NCBI RefSeq assembly: GCF_900107745.1
Contig: NZ_FNRO01000004.1
Coordinates: 525,149-589,148 of the forward strand
Source: Variovorax sp. YR216
GTDB taxonomy: Bacteria > Pseudomonadota > Gammaproteobacteria > Burkholderiales > Burkholderiaceae_C
Length of the DNA: 64,000 bases
Direction of reading: 5' to 3'
Shown here: positions 53,440 through 62,657 of the stretch, piece by piece
Numbering within the stretch: position 1 is the stretch's first letter
How the letters are laid out: each line of letters begins with the position of its first letter
The notes under the pieces: model-generated
Told to the model about the DNA's origin: nothing
Databases searched by the model: none
The model's input: the letters and a program-made list of their open reading frames with translations, nothing else
Translations under genes and position numbers: made by a program

Positions 53440-55091
53440 CAGAGAAGGGCCCAGACGAAAAGCAGCGAGACCACGAGCATCACGACGCAGGCCACTGCCC
53501 AACGCCGCAGGAAGGTGTCGGTGTGCTCGAGCGCCGCACCCGCCGCAAGGGCCACGCCCTTGAGCCCGCCGAGCGCGATGCCGACATCGCCGGCAGGAAT
53601 GCGCGGCAGGCTGCGGAGGCGATCGAGCAGGAAGGCCAGCACCGCGCCGGCCAGCACCGGCCAGAGCGCATCCCACAGCGCCGCCGGCGCGATCGCCTTC
53701 GGCAGCGCTTCGATCGGGAAGTCCACGTAGAGAAGCCACGGAATGACCAGCGATGCCAGCGCCATCGCGATCCAGGCGAAGACGAGCGCGCCGGGCGCGC
53801 GCGCCTCGACAACGCTCGCGGTGTTCTCGCCAAGGCGGCGGGTGAAGTGGATCATCAGCAGCGTCGACGCGATCGACGACACCACGGCCACCGTGCCCGC
53901 GAGCCCGCTGCCGAGCAGGTCCTTCGCCGCGTACTTGGCGAGCGAGCCACCGGTCAGCGGCAACCCACCGAGCCCGAGAGCGATGACTGCGGCCGGGATG
54001 AGCATCGGCCACAGGTGCCGCCGACCGGTGAGCGCGACGACGCCCACCGCGAGGAAGAGCGAACCCTTCACCAGCAGGTGATGCGTCGCATAGAACGCGG
54101 CAGCCATCGGGGTCGTGGCGTCGCCCGCCGCGAGCCCCATACCGATCACCGCAACCACGAACCCCATCTGGCTCACGCTCGAGTACGCGAGCACCGTCTT
54201 CGGGTTGAGCTGGCTGATGCCGATCAGCACGCCGTAGAGCGCACCGAAGAGACCAACCACCGCGAGCGCGTGGCCGAAGCCTGGCATCGCGACATCGAGC
54301 GGCAGGAAGCGCACCAGCGCGATCACGCTCGCCTTGACCACCGCGCCGCTCATCACCGCCGCCGCAGGAATCGGCGCGGCGCTGTAGGCCAGCGGCATCC
54401 AGAAATGCAGCGGCACGAGACCCGCCTTCATGCCGAGCCCGATGAGCAGCAAGGTCACGGTGAGATCGCGCGTCGGCGAATCGGGCAATGCCGCCGCCGC
54501 ATCGCGGATCAGCAGGCTGCCGTCGGGTGTCGCGTTTGCCATGAGGATCAGGCCCGCGAGCAGGAAGGCCTCCGCCAGCAGCGCCAGCGCGAGGTACAGC
54601 GCGCCGGCACGCAGCGCGTCCGGCCCCTGGCCCTGCAGCACGAGGCCGCTCGCGCCGACGCTCAGCACCGCGAGCAGGAAGTAGAAGCCGATCAGGTCCG
54701 CCGCCAGGAACACGCCGACGCAGCCGGTCAGCGTCATCAGCCAGCAGACGATGAAGCCGTCGGGCTCGGGCCGGTCGCGCAGGAAGCGCGCCGCGTAGAC
54801 ACCCGACAGGATCCACAGGAGCGCGGCCGCGCCCAGCAGCATCGCACCGGGCGCGTCGAGCGAGAAGCTGAGCGAGAACAGATCGTTGCCCAGTTCGAAG
54901 CTGCCCGCGTCGGCGTCGAACAGTGCGGCGAGCAAGGCGGGCACCGGCGCGATCACGAAAAGGCGCGGCATGCCACGGCGCAACCGCTTCGAGGCGCAGG
55001 CGACAAGCAGCAGCAACGGCAGTCCGAGCGCAAGCGGCACCATCACCCCCACGCCGAGCAGGATCGCGAACAGGGCGGTCGCGGCGATCAT
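53439..55091 (-). CDS. Proton-conducting membrane subunit (MrpA/MrpD/NuoL-M-like)
   Basis: A 550-residue protein of the antiporter/complex I proton-channel family with about 14 helices. It has the channel Lys in LGMKAGLVPLHFWMPLAYS and the KTVLAYSSVSQMGFV and THHLLVKGSLFLAVG stretches. The conserved TM5 Glu is missing: the equivalent segment reads IGFYFLLAVLSVGASG. It follows mrpD with a four-base overlap. It seems to take the place of the N-terminal part of MrpA, which is otherwise absent. Confidence 0.85.
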   Translation of the reverse strand: MIAATALFAILLGVGVMVPLALGLPLLLLVACASKRLRRGMPRLFVIAPVPALLAALFDADAGSFELGNDLFSLSFSLDAPGAMLLGAAALLWILSGVYAARFLRDRPEPDGFIVCWLMTLTGCVGVFLAADLIGFYFLLAVLSVGASGLVLQGQGPDALRAGALYLALALLAEAFLLAGLILMANATPDGSLLIRDAAAALPDSPTRDLTVTLLLIGLGMKAGLVPLHFWMPLAYSAAPIPAAAVMSGAVVKASVIALVRFLPLDVAMPGFGHALAVVGLFGALYGVLIGISQLNPKTVLAYSSVSQMGFVVAVIGMGLAAGDATTPMAAAFYATHHLLVKGSLFLAVGVVALTGRRHLWPMLIPAAVIALGLGGLPLTGGSLAKYAAKDLLGSGLAGTVAVVSSIASTLLMIHFTRRLGENTASVVEARAPGALVFAWIAMALASLVIPWLLYVDFPIEALPKAIAPAALWDALWPVLAGAVLAFLLDRLRSLPRIPAGDVGIALGGLKGVALAAGAALEHTDTFLRRWAVACVVMLVVSLLFVWALL

Positions 55092-56617
55092 GGTCCCTCC
55101 ACCCACACGAGCAGCGGCCGGCCGATCATCGCCACGTCGATCGGGCACAGCGCGGCAACGCCCAGCAGGAACGAGCACAGCGCCAGCACCAGCACCGCGA
55201 CCTGCTGGTAGCGCGGCACCGCCTTCTTCGGCGTCCACCCGGCTTCGGCCGGTTCCATCGCACGCACCACCACGATGAAGACGTAGGCACTGGTGAGCAG
55301 GCCGCCGACGAGCATCACGAGCGCCCACCACCACTGCGCGCTCGCGATGGCGGACGACAGCAGCAGCCACTTCGCGAGAAAGCCCCCGGAAGGCGGCAGC
55401 CCGATCAGCGACGCACCGCCAAGCGCGAAGGCGACCAGCGTCATCGGCAACGCACGCCCCGCGCCGCGAAGATCGGCCACCCGGTCGTGCCCGAGCGTCG
55501 AATAGATCAGCCCGGCGGCCATGAACATCGCGGCCTTCGCGGTGGCGTGCGAGATGGCCTGCAGCATGCCACCGTTGATCGCCGGCGCGCTGTCGATCTG
55601 CGCGGCCTCCAGGCCGGCGATCAGCGGGAACATGAGGAACAGGTAGCCGATCTGCGCCACCGTCGAGTAGGCGATCAGGAGCTTCAGCCGCACCTGTCGC
55701 AGCGCGACCACGTTGCCGACAAGGATCGCCGCGGCACCGAGCGCCGCGAGCAATTGCGCCGAAGGCAGGGTGACCACATCGGCAAACACATCGAGCCACA
55801 GCCGCACGACCAGGAACCATCCGCCCTTGATGACCAGCGCCGACAGCACCGCGCTCGCGGCAGCCGGTGCGCCGGCGTGCGCGGGCGGCAGCCACAGGTG
55901 CAGCGGGAAGAGCGCGGTCTTCGCGAGCAGGCCGACCGTCATCAGCACCGCGGCGGTCCAGGTGATCGGCTCGGCACGAATGCCCTGGGCGAGCAGCGCG
56001 ATGTCGAGCGTGCCGTAGGCGCCGTACAGCAGGAAGACGCCGAGCAGGTAGAACATCGACCCGAGCAGCGCGAACAGCAGATAGCGCAGCGCCGCCTGCA
56101 GCGTCTCGCCGCGCCCGTCGAGGCTCACCAGCGGCACGCCCGCGAAGGTGAGCAGCTCGAGCGCGACATACAGCGTGAACACATCGCCGCTCACGAACAC
56201 CAGGTTGAGCGAGCCCCACACCGCGAGCAGCAGCAGCCAGAAGGTGTATGGCGCACGCGCTTCCTTCACGCCGTCGGGCGTGCCGAAGTCGCCGCAGGCA
56301 TAGATGCCGATGACGCCGATCACCACTGCGATCGCGATGATCATCACGACCGACAAACCATCGGCGCGCAGCGCCACGCCGAGCGGCGGCACCCAGCCGC
56401 CCAGCAGATACACCACAGGCTGGCCGGAACCCACGACCGCATCGGCGATGCCGAGCGCGATGCAAAGCCCGATCAGCAACGTGACCAGCGCGACGCGCTG
56501 CGCGTGTCGCCCGCCGAGCACGAAGCCCAGCATCGTTCCGACGAACGGCAGCAGCACGGACAACACCAGCAGCAGGCCGCCGGGCGTGGTTGCATTCATC
56601 GCATTGGCCACCGGCAC
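55088..56617 (-). CDS. mrpD: Monovalent cation/proton antiporter subunit MrpD
   Basis: A 509-residue antiporter subunit with about 14 membrane helices. Key residues are present: the TM5 Glu in LYVALELLTFAGVPLVS, the Lys in LLAKTALFPLHLWLPPAHA, and Lys in SHATAKAAMFMAAGLIY. A GTG abuts the mrpC stop codon at 56617; an internal ATG at 56599 (MNATTPGGLLLVL) is an equally good start. The stop overlaps the next gene by four bases. Confidence 0.93.
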   Translation of the reverse strand: MPVANAMNATTPGGLLLVLSVLLPFVGTMLGFVLGGRHAQRVALVTLLIGLCIALGIADAVVGSGQPVVYLLGGWVPPLGVALRADGLSVVMIIAIAVVIGVIGIYACGDFGTPDGVKEARAPYTFWLLLLAVWGSLNLVFVSGDVFTLYVALELLTFAGVPLVSLDGRGETLQAALRYLLFALLGSMFYLLGVFLLYGAYGTLDIALLAQGIRAEPITWTAAVLMTVGLLAKTALFPLHLWLPPAHAGAPAAASAVLSALVIKGGWFLVVRLWLDVFADVVTLPSAQLLAALGAAAILVGNVVALRQVRLKLLIAYSTVAQIGYLFLMFPLIAGLEAAQIDSAPAINGGMLQAISHATAKAAMFMAAGLIYSTLGHDRVADLRGAGRALPMTLVAFALGGASLIGLPPSGGFLAKWLLLSSAIASAQWWWALVMLVGGLLTSAYVFIVVVRAMEPAEAGWTPKKAVPRYQQVAVLVLALCSFLLGVAALCPIDVAMIGRPLLVWVEGP

Positions 56618-56944
56618 CTAGTGATCTCCCGCGGACGACTCGGTCGTCAATGCAGCATCGCCCGTTTCTTCGTACAGGCGCAGCAGGAGTGCCACCGCCA
56701 GCGCCGACGCGGCGAAAGCCACCACGATCGCGGTGATCAGCAAGGCCTGCGGCACCGGATCGCCGCCCAGCCCCGCCGCGGTGCCCCGCCTTGCAATGAC
56801 CGCGCAGACGAGGAACACGCCGTTGCCGATCAGGTTGAACGCGAGGATCTTGCGCAGCGGCTGCGGATTGACGATGAAGCCATAGAGGCCGAGCCCGATC
56901 AGCACCGCCGCGCAGAGCCCGAACAACGTGGTCGCGTCGATCAT
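56618..56944 (-). CDS. mrpC: Cation/proton antiporter subunit MrpC (NuoK-like)
   Basis: A 108-residue NuoK-like protein with three membrane helices (LFGLCAAVLIGLGLYGFIV; ILAFNLIGNGVFLVCAVIA; PQALLITAIVVAFAASALAV). The motif DPVPQALLITAIVV is the family hallmark. The start overlaps the mrpB-like stop by four bases; the stop abuts the mrpD start. Confidence 0.93.
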   Translation of the reverse strand: MIDATTLFGLCAAVLIGLGLYGFIVNPQPLRKILAFNLIGNGVFLVCAVIARRGTAAGLGGDPVPQALLITAIVVAFAASALAVALLLRLYEETGDAALTTESSAGDH

Positions 56945-57882
56945 TTCTGCAAAGCCCTGTGCGGGGCACCCGCGAGCAGCAGGCCGAGCGTGAGCGCGAG
57001 CGAAGGCATCAACGCAAACTCGACCGCGACGATCCACAGCTTGGCGCGGCCTTCCGGATAGCCGAGAAATGCGTCGGCCATGGCCGCCCCCCCGAAGCCG
57101 ACGGCGATGAACACCAACGGCCCGGCGACAAGCCAGAAGCGAAGCGCGGTGCGCCCCACCCGCGGCACGTCGGCGAGCCCCGCCATCATCGCGAGCAGCC
57201 ACATCGCTGCGAGGATCGTGGCGCCCTGGAACTTGCCGCCCGGATCGTCCGCGCCGTACCAGAGGATGTAGATGCCGATCACGATGCCGATCGGCGGCAG
57301 CATGCGCGCGAAGTGGGCAAGGATGCTGTTGGGCTCGGCGATCGGCTGCAGGCTCGGACGGCCGCCCCAGGCGCGATCAGGCGCGAGCGACCAGACCCCC
57401 AGCAGCCCGAAGGCCAGCACGATCGCTTCGAGCAGGGTGTCCATCGCGCGGAACGACAGCAGCACCGCCGTGATCGGATTGCCGACTCCGGTGGTGTGGA
57501 TGTTCTCCATCACGGCCGGCGCCAGCGTCGGCGTGGCCTCGGGCAGCAGCAGCACGCAGGCCGCGATGATGCCCGCAACCACGATCGAAGTGATGGCGGC
57601 GAGCATGCGGATCAGTGCGCCGGGTCGCGCGTGATTCGTCCTGGCTTCGCTGGCGCGCAGGCGCGCGGCCGCACCCACCAGCAGCGCACCGGTCAGCCCG
57701 GCGCCGATCGCGGCCTCGGTGATCGCCACGTCCACCGCGGCCAGTCGCAACCACACCACGGTCAACAGCAGGCCATAGGGGATGAACCCGGCAACCGACG
57801 CGAAGGTGTCGCGCGCAAAGACGGTCCAGCCCGCGAGCCCGATGAACAGCAGCACGAGCGAGGCGTTCAGCAGCAGGCTCAT
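56941..57882 (-). CDS. mrpB: Cation/proton antiporter subunit MrpB-like with fused MbhD-type domain
   Basis: A 313-residue membrane protein with nine or ten helices. The N-terminal ~90 residues (VAGFIPYGLLLTVVWLRLAA; DVAITEAAIGAGLTGALLV) match the MbhD/DUF4040 domain usually found at the C-terminus of MrpA. The C-terminal part (PPIGIVIGIYILWYGADDPG; GGKFQGATILAAMWLLAMM) is the MnhB domain. It therefore carries a piece of MrpA fused to MrpB. Overlaps of four bases join it to mrpG and mrpC. Confidence 0.88.
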   Translation of the reverse strand: MSLLLNASLVLLFIGLAGWTVFARDTFASVAGFIPYGLLLTVVWLRLAAVDVAITEAAIGAGLTGALLVGAAARLRASEARTNHARPGALIRMLAAITSIVVAGIIAACVLLLPEATPTLAPAVMENIHTTGVGNPITAVLLSFRAMDTLLEAIVLAFGLLGVWSLAPDRAWGGRPSLQPIAEPNSILAHFARMLPPIGIVIGIYILWYGADDPGGKFQGATILAAMWLLAMMAGLADVPRVGRTALRFWLVAGPLVFIAVGFGGAAMADAFLGYPEGRAKLWIVAVEFALMPSLALTLGLLLAGAPHRALQK

Positions 57883-58211
57883 CGCGGGGCCTCCTCCGGT
57901 CGCGAAGTGGCCGCATTGCCCTTTTGCTCGCTCTCGCGGATCGCGCGCGCGATCATCTGCGACGCGGTGGCAGAAGCGAGCAGCACGATGAACCAGATCG
58001 CGATCAGCTTGAGCCCGAGGCTCACGCTGCCGACCTGCGGCAGAAGCCCGAGCACGATCAGACCGAGCCCGAGGTTGTCGGCCTTGGTCAGCGCATGCAG
58101 CCGCGTGTACGAATCCGGAAATCGAAGCAGCCCTACCGTGCCCGCAACAAAGAAGAACGCACCCGCGCAGACGGCCGCGATGGTGAAGAGGTCCGCAATC
58201 GTGCGCATCAT
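57879..58211 (-). CDS. mrpG: Cation/proton antiporter subunit MrpG
   Basis: A 110-residue protein with three membrane helices. The motif GTVGLLRFPDSYTRLHALTKA followed by DNLGLGLIVLGLL is typical of MnhG/PhaG. It overlaps mrpF and mrpB by four bases on each side. Its soluble C-terminal tail (IRESEQKGNAATSRPEEAPR) is short. Confidence 0.93.
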   Translation of the reverse strand: MMRTIADLFTIAAVCAGAFFFVAGTVGLLRFPDSYTRLHALTKADNLGLGLIVLGLLPQVGSVSLGLKLIAIWFIVLLASATASQMIARAIRESEQKGNAATSRPEEAPR

Positions 58212-58498
58212 GTCGGACCTCCGTCGGCATCGGCCTCGTCGCGCACCAGCACCGACCCGGCCCGCACGAACGCGATGGTCGCGAAGGGCGCCAGCACCGC
58301 GAGGGTGAGCACCACGTTGATGACGATCTCCATGCCGTGCAGCGTGCCCAGCAGCAACAGGCTCGCGATGCCGCCCGTTCCGAAGAGCATCGCCGCCATC
58401 ATGCGCTCCACGCTGCCCGGACCGCGCAGCACCGCGACGAGACTGACCGCGACCATCAGGAGAACGAAGGCACAGGCACCGAGCAGGAAGTCATCCAC
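58208..58498 (-). CDS. mrpF: Cation/proton antiporter subunit MrpF
   Basis: A 96-residue protein with three membrane helices (FLLGACAFVLLMVAVSLVA; MMAAMLFGTGGIASLLLLGT; INVVLTLAVLAPFATIAFV) and the family's VLRGPGSVERMMA loop. GTG 58498 is chosen because a GGAGGA site lies seven bases upstream; an ATG at 58531 would add eleven basic residues not seen in the family. It overlaps the mrpE end by eight bases. Confidence 0.88.
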   Translation of the reverse strand: MDDFLLGACAFVLLMVAVSLVAVLRGPGSVERMMAAMLFGTGGIASLLLLGTLHGMEIVINVVLTLAVLAPFATIAFVRAGSVLVRDEADADGGPT

Positions 58499-59003
58499 GG
58501 GAGTCCTCCTCCGCCACCACGACCAGCGCATTCGTGAGCAGCCGCTCTTCCTTCGCCATCTGCTCCGCCAGCGGCTGGTCGGTATCCAGGCAGTGAAAGA
58601 TCACCGAGTGCTCCGTTTCGTCCACCGGCACCGAACCCGGCATGAGGCTCATGATCGAGACGAAATCGTTGCGCGCGAGGCCCGGCGGCAGCTTGACCGG
58701 CGATGCGATGAAACCTGGCTTGAGCCGCATGTGCGGCCGCATTGCGCGGCGCGCCACGTCCACGCCGGCCAGCACCGATTGCCAGAGGAAATGCGGCACG
58801 AAGGCCAGCAACGGCAACAGGCGCACGTAGCCCACTTCGGGGGGCATCAAGTGCACGCTGGTCCAGGTCGCGGCGACGGTCGCGATCAGCCCGACCGCGA
58901 GGTCGGCGGGCTTGAGGCTCGGCAGCAGCACCAGCCAGAGACCGAAGAACAGCGCACCCCGGCTGAGGACGGTGCGAGCGAGGGTGGCGGCAGGCGCTCT
59001 CAT
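58491..59003 (-). CDS. mrpE: Cation/proton antiporter subunit MrpE
   Basis: A 170-residue MrpE-type protein with two N-terminal membrane helices (GALFFGLWLVLLPSLKPADL; VGLIATVAATWTSVHL) and a soluble C-terminus with the family pattern NDFVSIMSLMPGSVPVDE and VIFHCLDTDQPL. ATG 59003 overlaps the stop of the preceding unknown gene by four bases, so it is translated in the same coupled series. Confidence 0.92.
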   Translation of the reverse strand: MRAPAATLARTVLSRGALFFGLWLVLLPSLKPADLAVGLIATVAATWTSVHLMPPEVGYVRLLPLLAFVPHFLWQSVLAGVDVARRAMRPHMRLKPGFIASPVKLPPGLARNDFVSIMSLMPGSVPVDETEHSVIFHCLDTDQPLAEQMAKEERLLTNALVVVAEEDSRG

Positions 59004-59572
59004 GGGACGGTGCGCCCTTCCGCCACCCTGGGCAACAGGCTCACGTCGATGCTGCCGAGGCGCTCGTAGAGTCGCACCTCGCTGCGGATCGGCCACCAGT
59101 CGTAGAGGAAGATTTCCATCGGCCGCCACAGCGCCACCCAGCCACCGATCACGAGGCTTTCCTGCACGAGCTTCGCGTAGCGCTCCTTGTGGAACAGCAC
59201 ACCCGCTGCCTCGCTGACCGCAAGCGCGGCACCGAGGAACACGAGTCCGATGAGCAGGCTGATGCGACCGACGCGGAACAGCTGTGAAAGGCGCCGCCGC
59301 GTCGCCTTCTCGCGCTGCCGGAAGTACTGGTCGACGGCTTCGCGCAGCATCGCCGCGTCCTCGGGCCGCGCGGCGCCGTTGTCGACGTGCACGCGCAACG
59401 CCAGCGGACGGGAGCCCTTGATCTCGCGCGCCCAGTCCACGATGTAGGCCTCGGCCGCGGGGTCGAGATCGCGCTCGCGAAACGGCGCCGGGTCCATCGA
59501 GTTGAAGAGCTGCCGCAGCTCCGCGACATGCAGTTCGAGAACCTCGTGCGTGGTCAAGGCGATGCCTCCCAT
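59000..59572 (-). CDS. Unknown membrane protein between the RND pump and mrpE
   Basis: A 190-residue protein with a soluble N-terminal half (LTTHEVLELHVAELRQLFNS; RPLALRVHVDNGAARPEDA), a basic segment (QREKATRRRLSQ), and two membrane helices at about 103-125 (LLIGLVFLGAALAVSEAAGV) and 140-160 (SLVIGGWVALWRPMEIFLYD). I recognise no family. It starts four bases after the pump gene stop and overlaps mrpE, so it sits exactly at the junction of the two systems and may be an adaptor or assembly factor. Confidence 0.8.
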   Translation of the reverse strand: MGGIALTTHEVLELHVAELRQLFNSMDPAPFRERDLDPAAEAYIVDWAREIKGSRPLALRVHVDNGAARPEDAAMLREAVDQYFRQREKATRRRLSQLFRVGRISLLIGLVFLGAALAVSEAAGVLFHKERYAKLVQESLVIGGWVALWRPMEIFLYDWWPIRSEVRLYERLGSIDVSLLPRVAEGRTVP

Positions 59573-59576
59573 GCGC

Positions 59577-62500
59577 TCAGGCGGGATCGATCGCCGGCCG
59601 CGCGCCGTCCACCGGCGGCACCTGGTCTTCCTTGCCGAACACCGCGACGTACATCGTGGGCAGCAGCACCAGCGTCAGCAGCGTCGCCACCAGCAGGCCG
59701 CCCATGATCGCGAAGGCCATCGAACCCCAGAACACGGTGGGCGCGATCGGGATCAGGCCCAGCACGGTGGAGATCGAAGTCAGCATCATCGGCCGCAACC
59801 GCGAGGTGCCGGACATCATCACCGCGTCGAGCACGCTGTGGCCCTCGCCGCGGTAGGTCTCGATCTGCACCACGAGGATCACCGCGTTCTTCGCGATCAT
59901 CCCGATCAGCGCCAGGATGCCGAGGATCGCGACGAAGCCCAGCGGCCGGTTGAAGATCAGCAGCGACAACACCACGCCGATCAGCCCCAGCGGCAGCATC
60001 ACCACCACCATCGCCAGCCGCCTGAAGCTCACGAGCAGCAGCATCACGCACAGCAGCATCAGCACGACCATCAGCGGCACCACGGCAAACACCGAGTCGC
60101 TCGACACCGCACTTTCCTCGAACAGCCCGCCGGTCTCGACCTTGTAGCCCTTGGGCAGCTTGGCGTTGAATTCCTTGATGCGGTCGGCCAGCGCCACCAC
60201 CACGGCGTCGGGCAGCACACCGTGGATCACGTCCGCGCGCACCGTCAGGGTCGGCACCCGGTTGCGGCGCCAGATCAGGGGCAACTCCTGCGCCTCGTCG
60301 AAGCTGGCGAACTGGCTCAGCGGCACCATGCGGCCGGTGGGCGTGGGCACCTGCAGCGAACTCAGAGTCTGGAACGACACGCGCTGCTGGTCGGTGGCGC
60401 GGGCGACCACGTTGATCAGGTAGATGTCGTCGCGCACCTGCGTCACCACCGATCCGGTGATCGCGGAGTTGAGGATGCCCGCGAGCGCGGCGGAGCTCAC
60501 GCCGAGTTGCCGAGCCTCTTCCTGGTTGATGCGGATCTTGACCTGCCGCGCGGGCTCCATCCAGTCGAAGTTGACGTGCCGCACGCGCGAATCCGAACCG
60601 AGCACGCCGGCCAGGTCCAGCGAGTACTTGCGCACCTCGTTCGCATCGGGGCCGCTCACGCGGTACTGCAGCGGCCATCCGACCGGCGGGCCGAGTTCGA
60701 GCGGCGACACGCGCGCGACCACATCGGGGAACTGCTCGGCGAGCACCTTCTCGAGCTTGAGCTGCAGCCGCTCGCGCGCATCGACGTCCTTGGCGACGAT
60801 GACGAACTGGGTGAAGAACGGATTCGCGAGCTGCACGTTCAGCGTGAGGATGAAGCGGATCGCGCCACGGCCCACGTAGGTGCTGAAGTGGTCCACGTCC
60901 GGATCGCTCTTGAGGAACTGCTCCAGCCGCTGGGCCTGCGCCTCGGTCGCGTGGATCGATGCGTTCTGGCGCAGCGTCATGTCAACCGTGAGCTCGGGCC
61001 GGTCGGAGGCCGGGAAGAACTGCTGCGGCACGAAGCGCACCAGGAACAGCGTCGCCACGAAGGCCGCGATGGTGACCGCGAAGGTGATCCACTTCGCGCG
61101 GATCGCAGCTTCGAGAAAGCGGCCGTAGACCGCCGTCACCTTGCTCGGCTTGGCGGCCGGCGCGTCCGCCTTCGGCGCCTTCAGGATCGCCTTGCCAACC
61201 AGCGGCGAGAAGATCACCGCACCGAGCCACGACACCAGCAGCGCCAACGCCACCACGCTGAAGATCGAGAAGGTGTACTCGCCCGCCGAGCTGCGCGCGA
61301 AGCCGATCGGAACGAAGCTGGAGATGGTGACCAGCGTGCCGATCAGCATCGGCGCGGCAAGCGTCTTGTAGGCGAAGGTCGCGGCCTGGTCCTTGGTGTC
61401 GCCGGCGGCTAGCCGGTTGATCATCGCGTCGACCGTGGTCATCGCGTCGTCCACCAGCAGCGTGAGCGCGATGATGAGCGCGCCGAGCGAGATGCGGTGC
61501 AGGTCGATGTGCAGCATGTCCATCAGCGCGAACACGATCGCCAGCGTGAGCGGGATCGACAGCGCCACCACCATGCCGGGCCGCACGCCCAGGCTCACGA
61601 AGCTGCACACCAGGATGATGATGATCGCCTGCCACAGCGAGGACATGAAGTCGTTGATCGCGACGTCCACCGTCACCGCCTGGTCGGCCACCAGCGTGGG
61701 CTCGATGCCGTGCGGCAGGTTCGCGGTGAAGTCGGCCATCTCCTTCTTGATGTTGGCGCCGAGCGCGAGGATGTCGCCCGCATCGCGCATCGCGATCGCC
61801 AGGCCAATGGCCGGCTTGCCGTTGACGCGGAACATCGGCTGCGGCGGATCGACGAACCCGCGCCGCACGCTCGCGATGTCGCCGAGCCGGATCATGCGGT
61901 TGCCCACCACCAGCGTGACCGCCTCGATGTCGCGCTCGGAATCGAACGCGCCGCTCACGCGCATGAACACGCGCTCCTGCGCGGTCTGGATCGTGCCCGC
62001 CGGCCGGATCACGTTCTGCGCCCGCAGCGCGTTGATGATGCTCGGGTAGTCCAGCCGCAGACCCGCGAGACGCTCGGTGGAGAACTCGATGTAGATCTGC
62101 TCGTCCTGCGCGCCGAGCACCTCGATCTTCGAGACGTCCGGCACCTGCAGCAGCCGCGAGCGCGCCGCCTCGACGTAGTCGCGCAGTTCGCGGAAGTTGA
62201 AGCCGTCGGCGGTGAAGGCGTAGATGATCCCGAAGGTGTCGCCGAAGTCGTCGTTGAAGAACGGACCGACCACGCCCTGCGGCAGCGTCTGCCGCATGTC
62301 ACCGATGTTCTTGCGCACCTGGTACCAGATGTCGGGGATTTCGCCCGGCGGCGTGGACTGCTTGAGGTCGACGAAGATCGTGGTCTGCCCCGCGACCGTG
62401 TAGCTGCGCACGCGGTCGAGATGGCGCGTCTCCTGCAGCGTGCGCTCGAGGCGCTCGGTGACCTGCTCCAGCGTTTCGTCGACCGTCGCGCCGGGCCAGC

Positions 62501-62657
62501 CGGCCGCGACGACCATGGTCCGGAAGGTGAAAGCCGGATCTTCCGCACGCCCCAGGCGCAGGAACGACAGCGCCCCCGCAATCACCGAGAGGATCATGAG
62601 GAACAGCACCAGCGAGCGCTTGGAAAGCGCCCATTCCGACAGGTTCGGCCCGATCAC
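59577..62657 (-). CDS. RND efflux inner-membrane pump
   Basis: A 1026-residue resistance-nodulation-division transporter with the usual 12 membrane helices and two large periplasmic loops. The TM4 proton-relay pair Asp-Asp is in LTLLVDDAMTTVDAMI and the TM10 Lys in LIGMIAKNAVILVV, so it is a proton-driven pump. The porter domain shows GRAEDPAFTFRTMVVAA near the N-terminus. The substrate is unknown. GTG 62657 overlaps the adaptor stop by four bases; the next gene begins four bases after its stop. Confidence 0.95.
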   Translation of the reverse strand: MIGPNLSEWALSKRSLVLFLMILSVIAGALSFLRLGRAEDPAFTFRTMVVAAGWPGATVDETLEQVTERLERTLQETRHLDRVRSYTVAGQTTIFVDLKQSTPPGEIPDIWYQVRKNIGDMRQTLPQGVVGPFFNDDFGDTFGIIYAFTADGFNFRELRDYVEAARSRLLQVPDVSKIEVLGAQDEQIYIEFSTERLAGLRLDYPSIINALRAQNVIRPAGTIQTAQERVFMRVSGAFDSERDIEAVTLVVGNRMIRLGDIASVRRGFVDPPQPMFRVNGKPAIGLAIAMRDAGDILALGANIKKEMADFTANLPHGIEPTLVADQAVTVDVAINDFMSSLWQAIIIILVCSFVSLGVRPGMVVALSIPLTLAIVFALMDMLHIDLHRISLGALIIALTLLVDDAMTTVDAMINRLAAGDTKDQAATFAYKTLAAPMLIGTLVTISSFVPIGFARSSAGEYTFSIFSVVALALLVSWLGAVIFSPLVGKAILKAPKADAPAAKPSKVTAVYGRFLEAAIRAKWITFAVTIAAFVATLFLVRFVPQQFFPASDRPELTVDMTLRQNASIHATEAQAQRLEQFLKSDPDVDHFSTYVGRGAIRFILTLNVQLANPFFTQFVIVAKDVDARERLQLKLEKVLAEQFPDVVARVSPLELGPPVGWPLQYRVSGPDANEVRKYSLDLAGVLGSDSRVRHVNFDWMEPARQVKIRINQEEARQLGVSSAALAGILNSAITGSVVTQVRDDIYLINVVARATDQQRVSFQTLSSLQVPTPTGRMVPLSQFASFDEAQELPLIWRRNRVPTLTVRADVIHGVLPDAVVVALADRIKEFNAKLPKGYKVETGGLFEESAVSSDSVFAVVPLMVVLMLLCVMLLLVSFRRLAMVVVMLPLGLIGVVLSLLIFNRPLGFVAILGILALIGMIAKNAVILVVQIETYRGEGHSVLDAVMMSGTSRLRPMMLTSISTVLGLIPIAPTVFWGSMAFAIMGGLLVATLLTLVLLPTMYVAVFGKEDQVPPVDGARPAIDPA

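Noticed and set aside
53286..55211. A 641-residue plus-strand frame over the channel subunit
   Set aside because: Very rich in Arg, His and Gln with no hydrophobic or domain pattern; a shadow of the minus-strand membrane protein.
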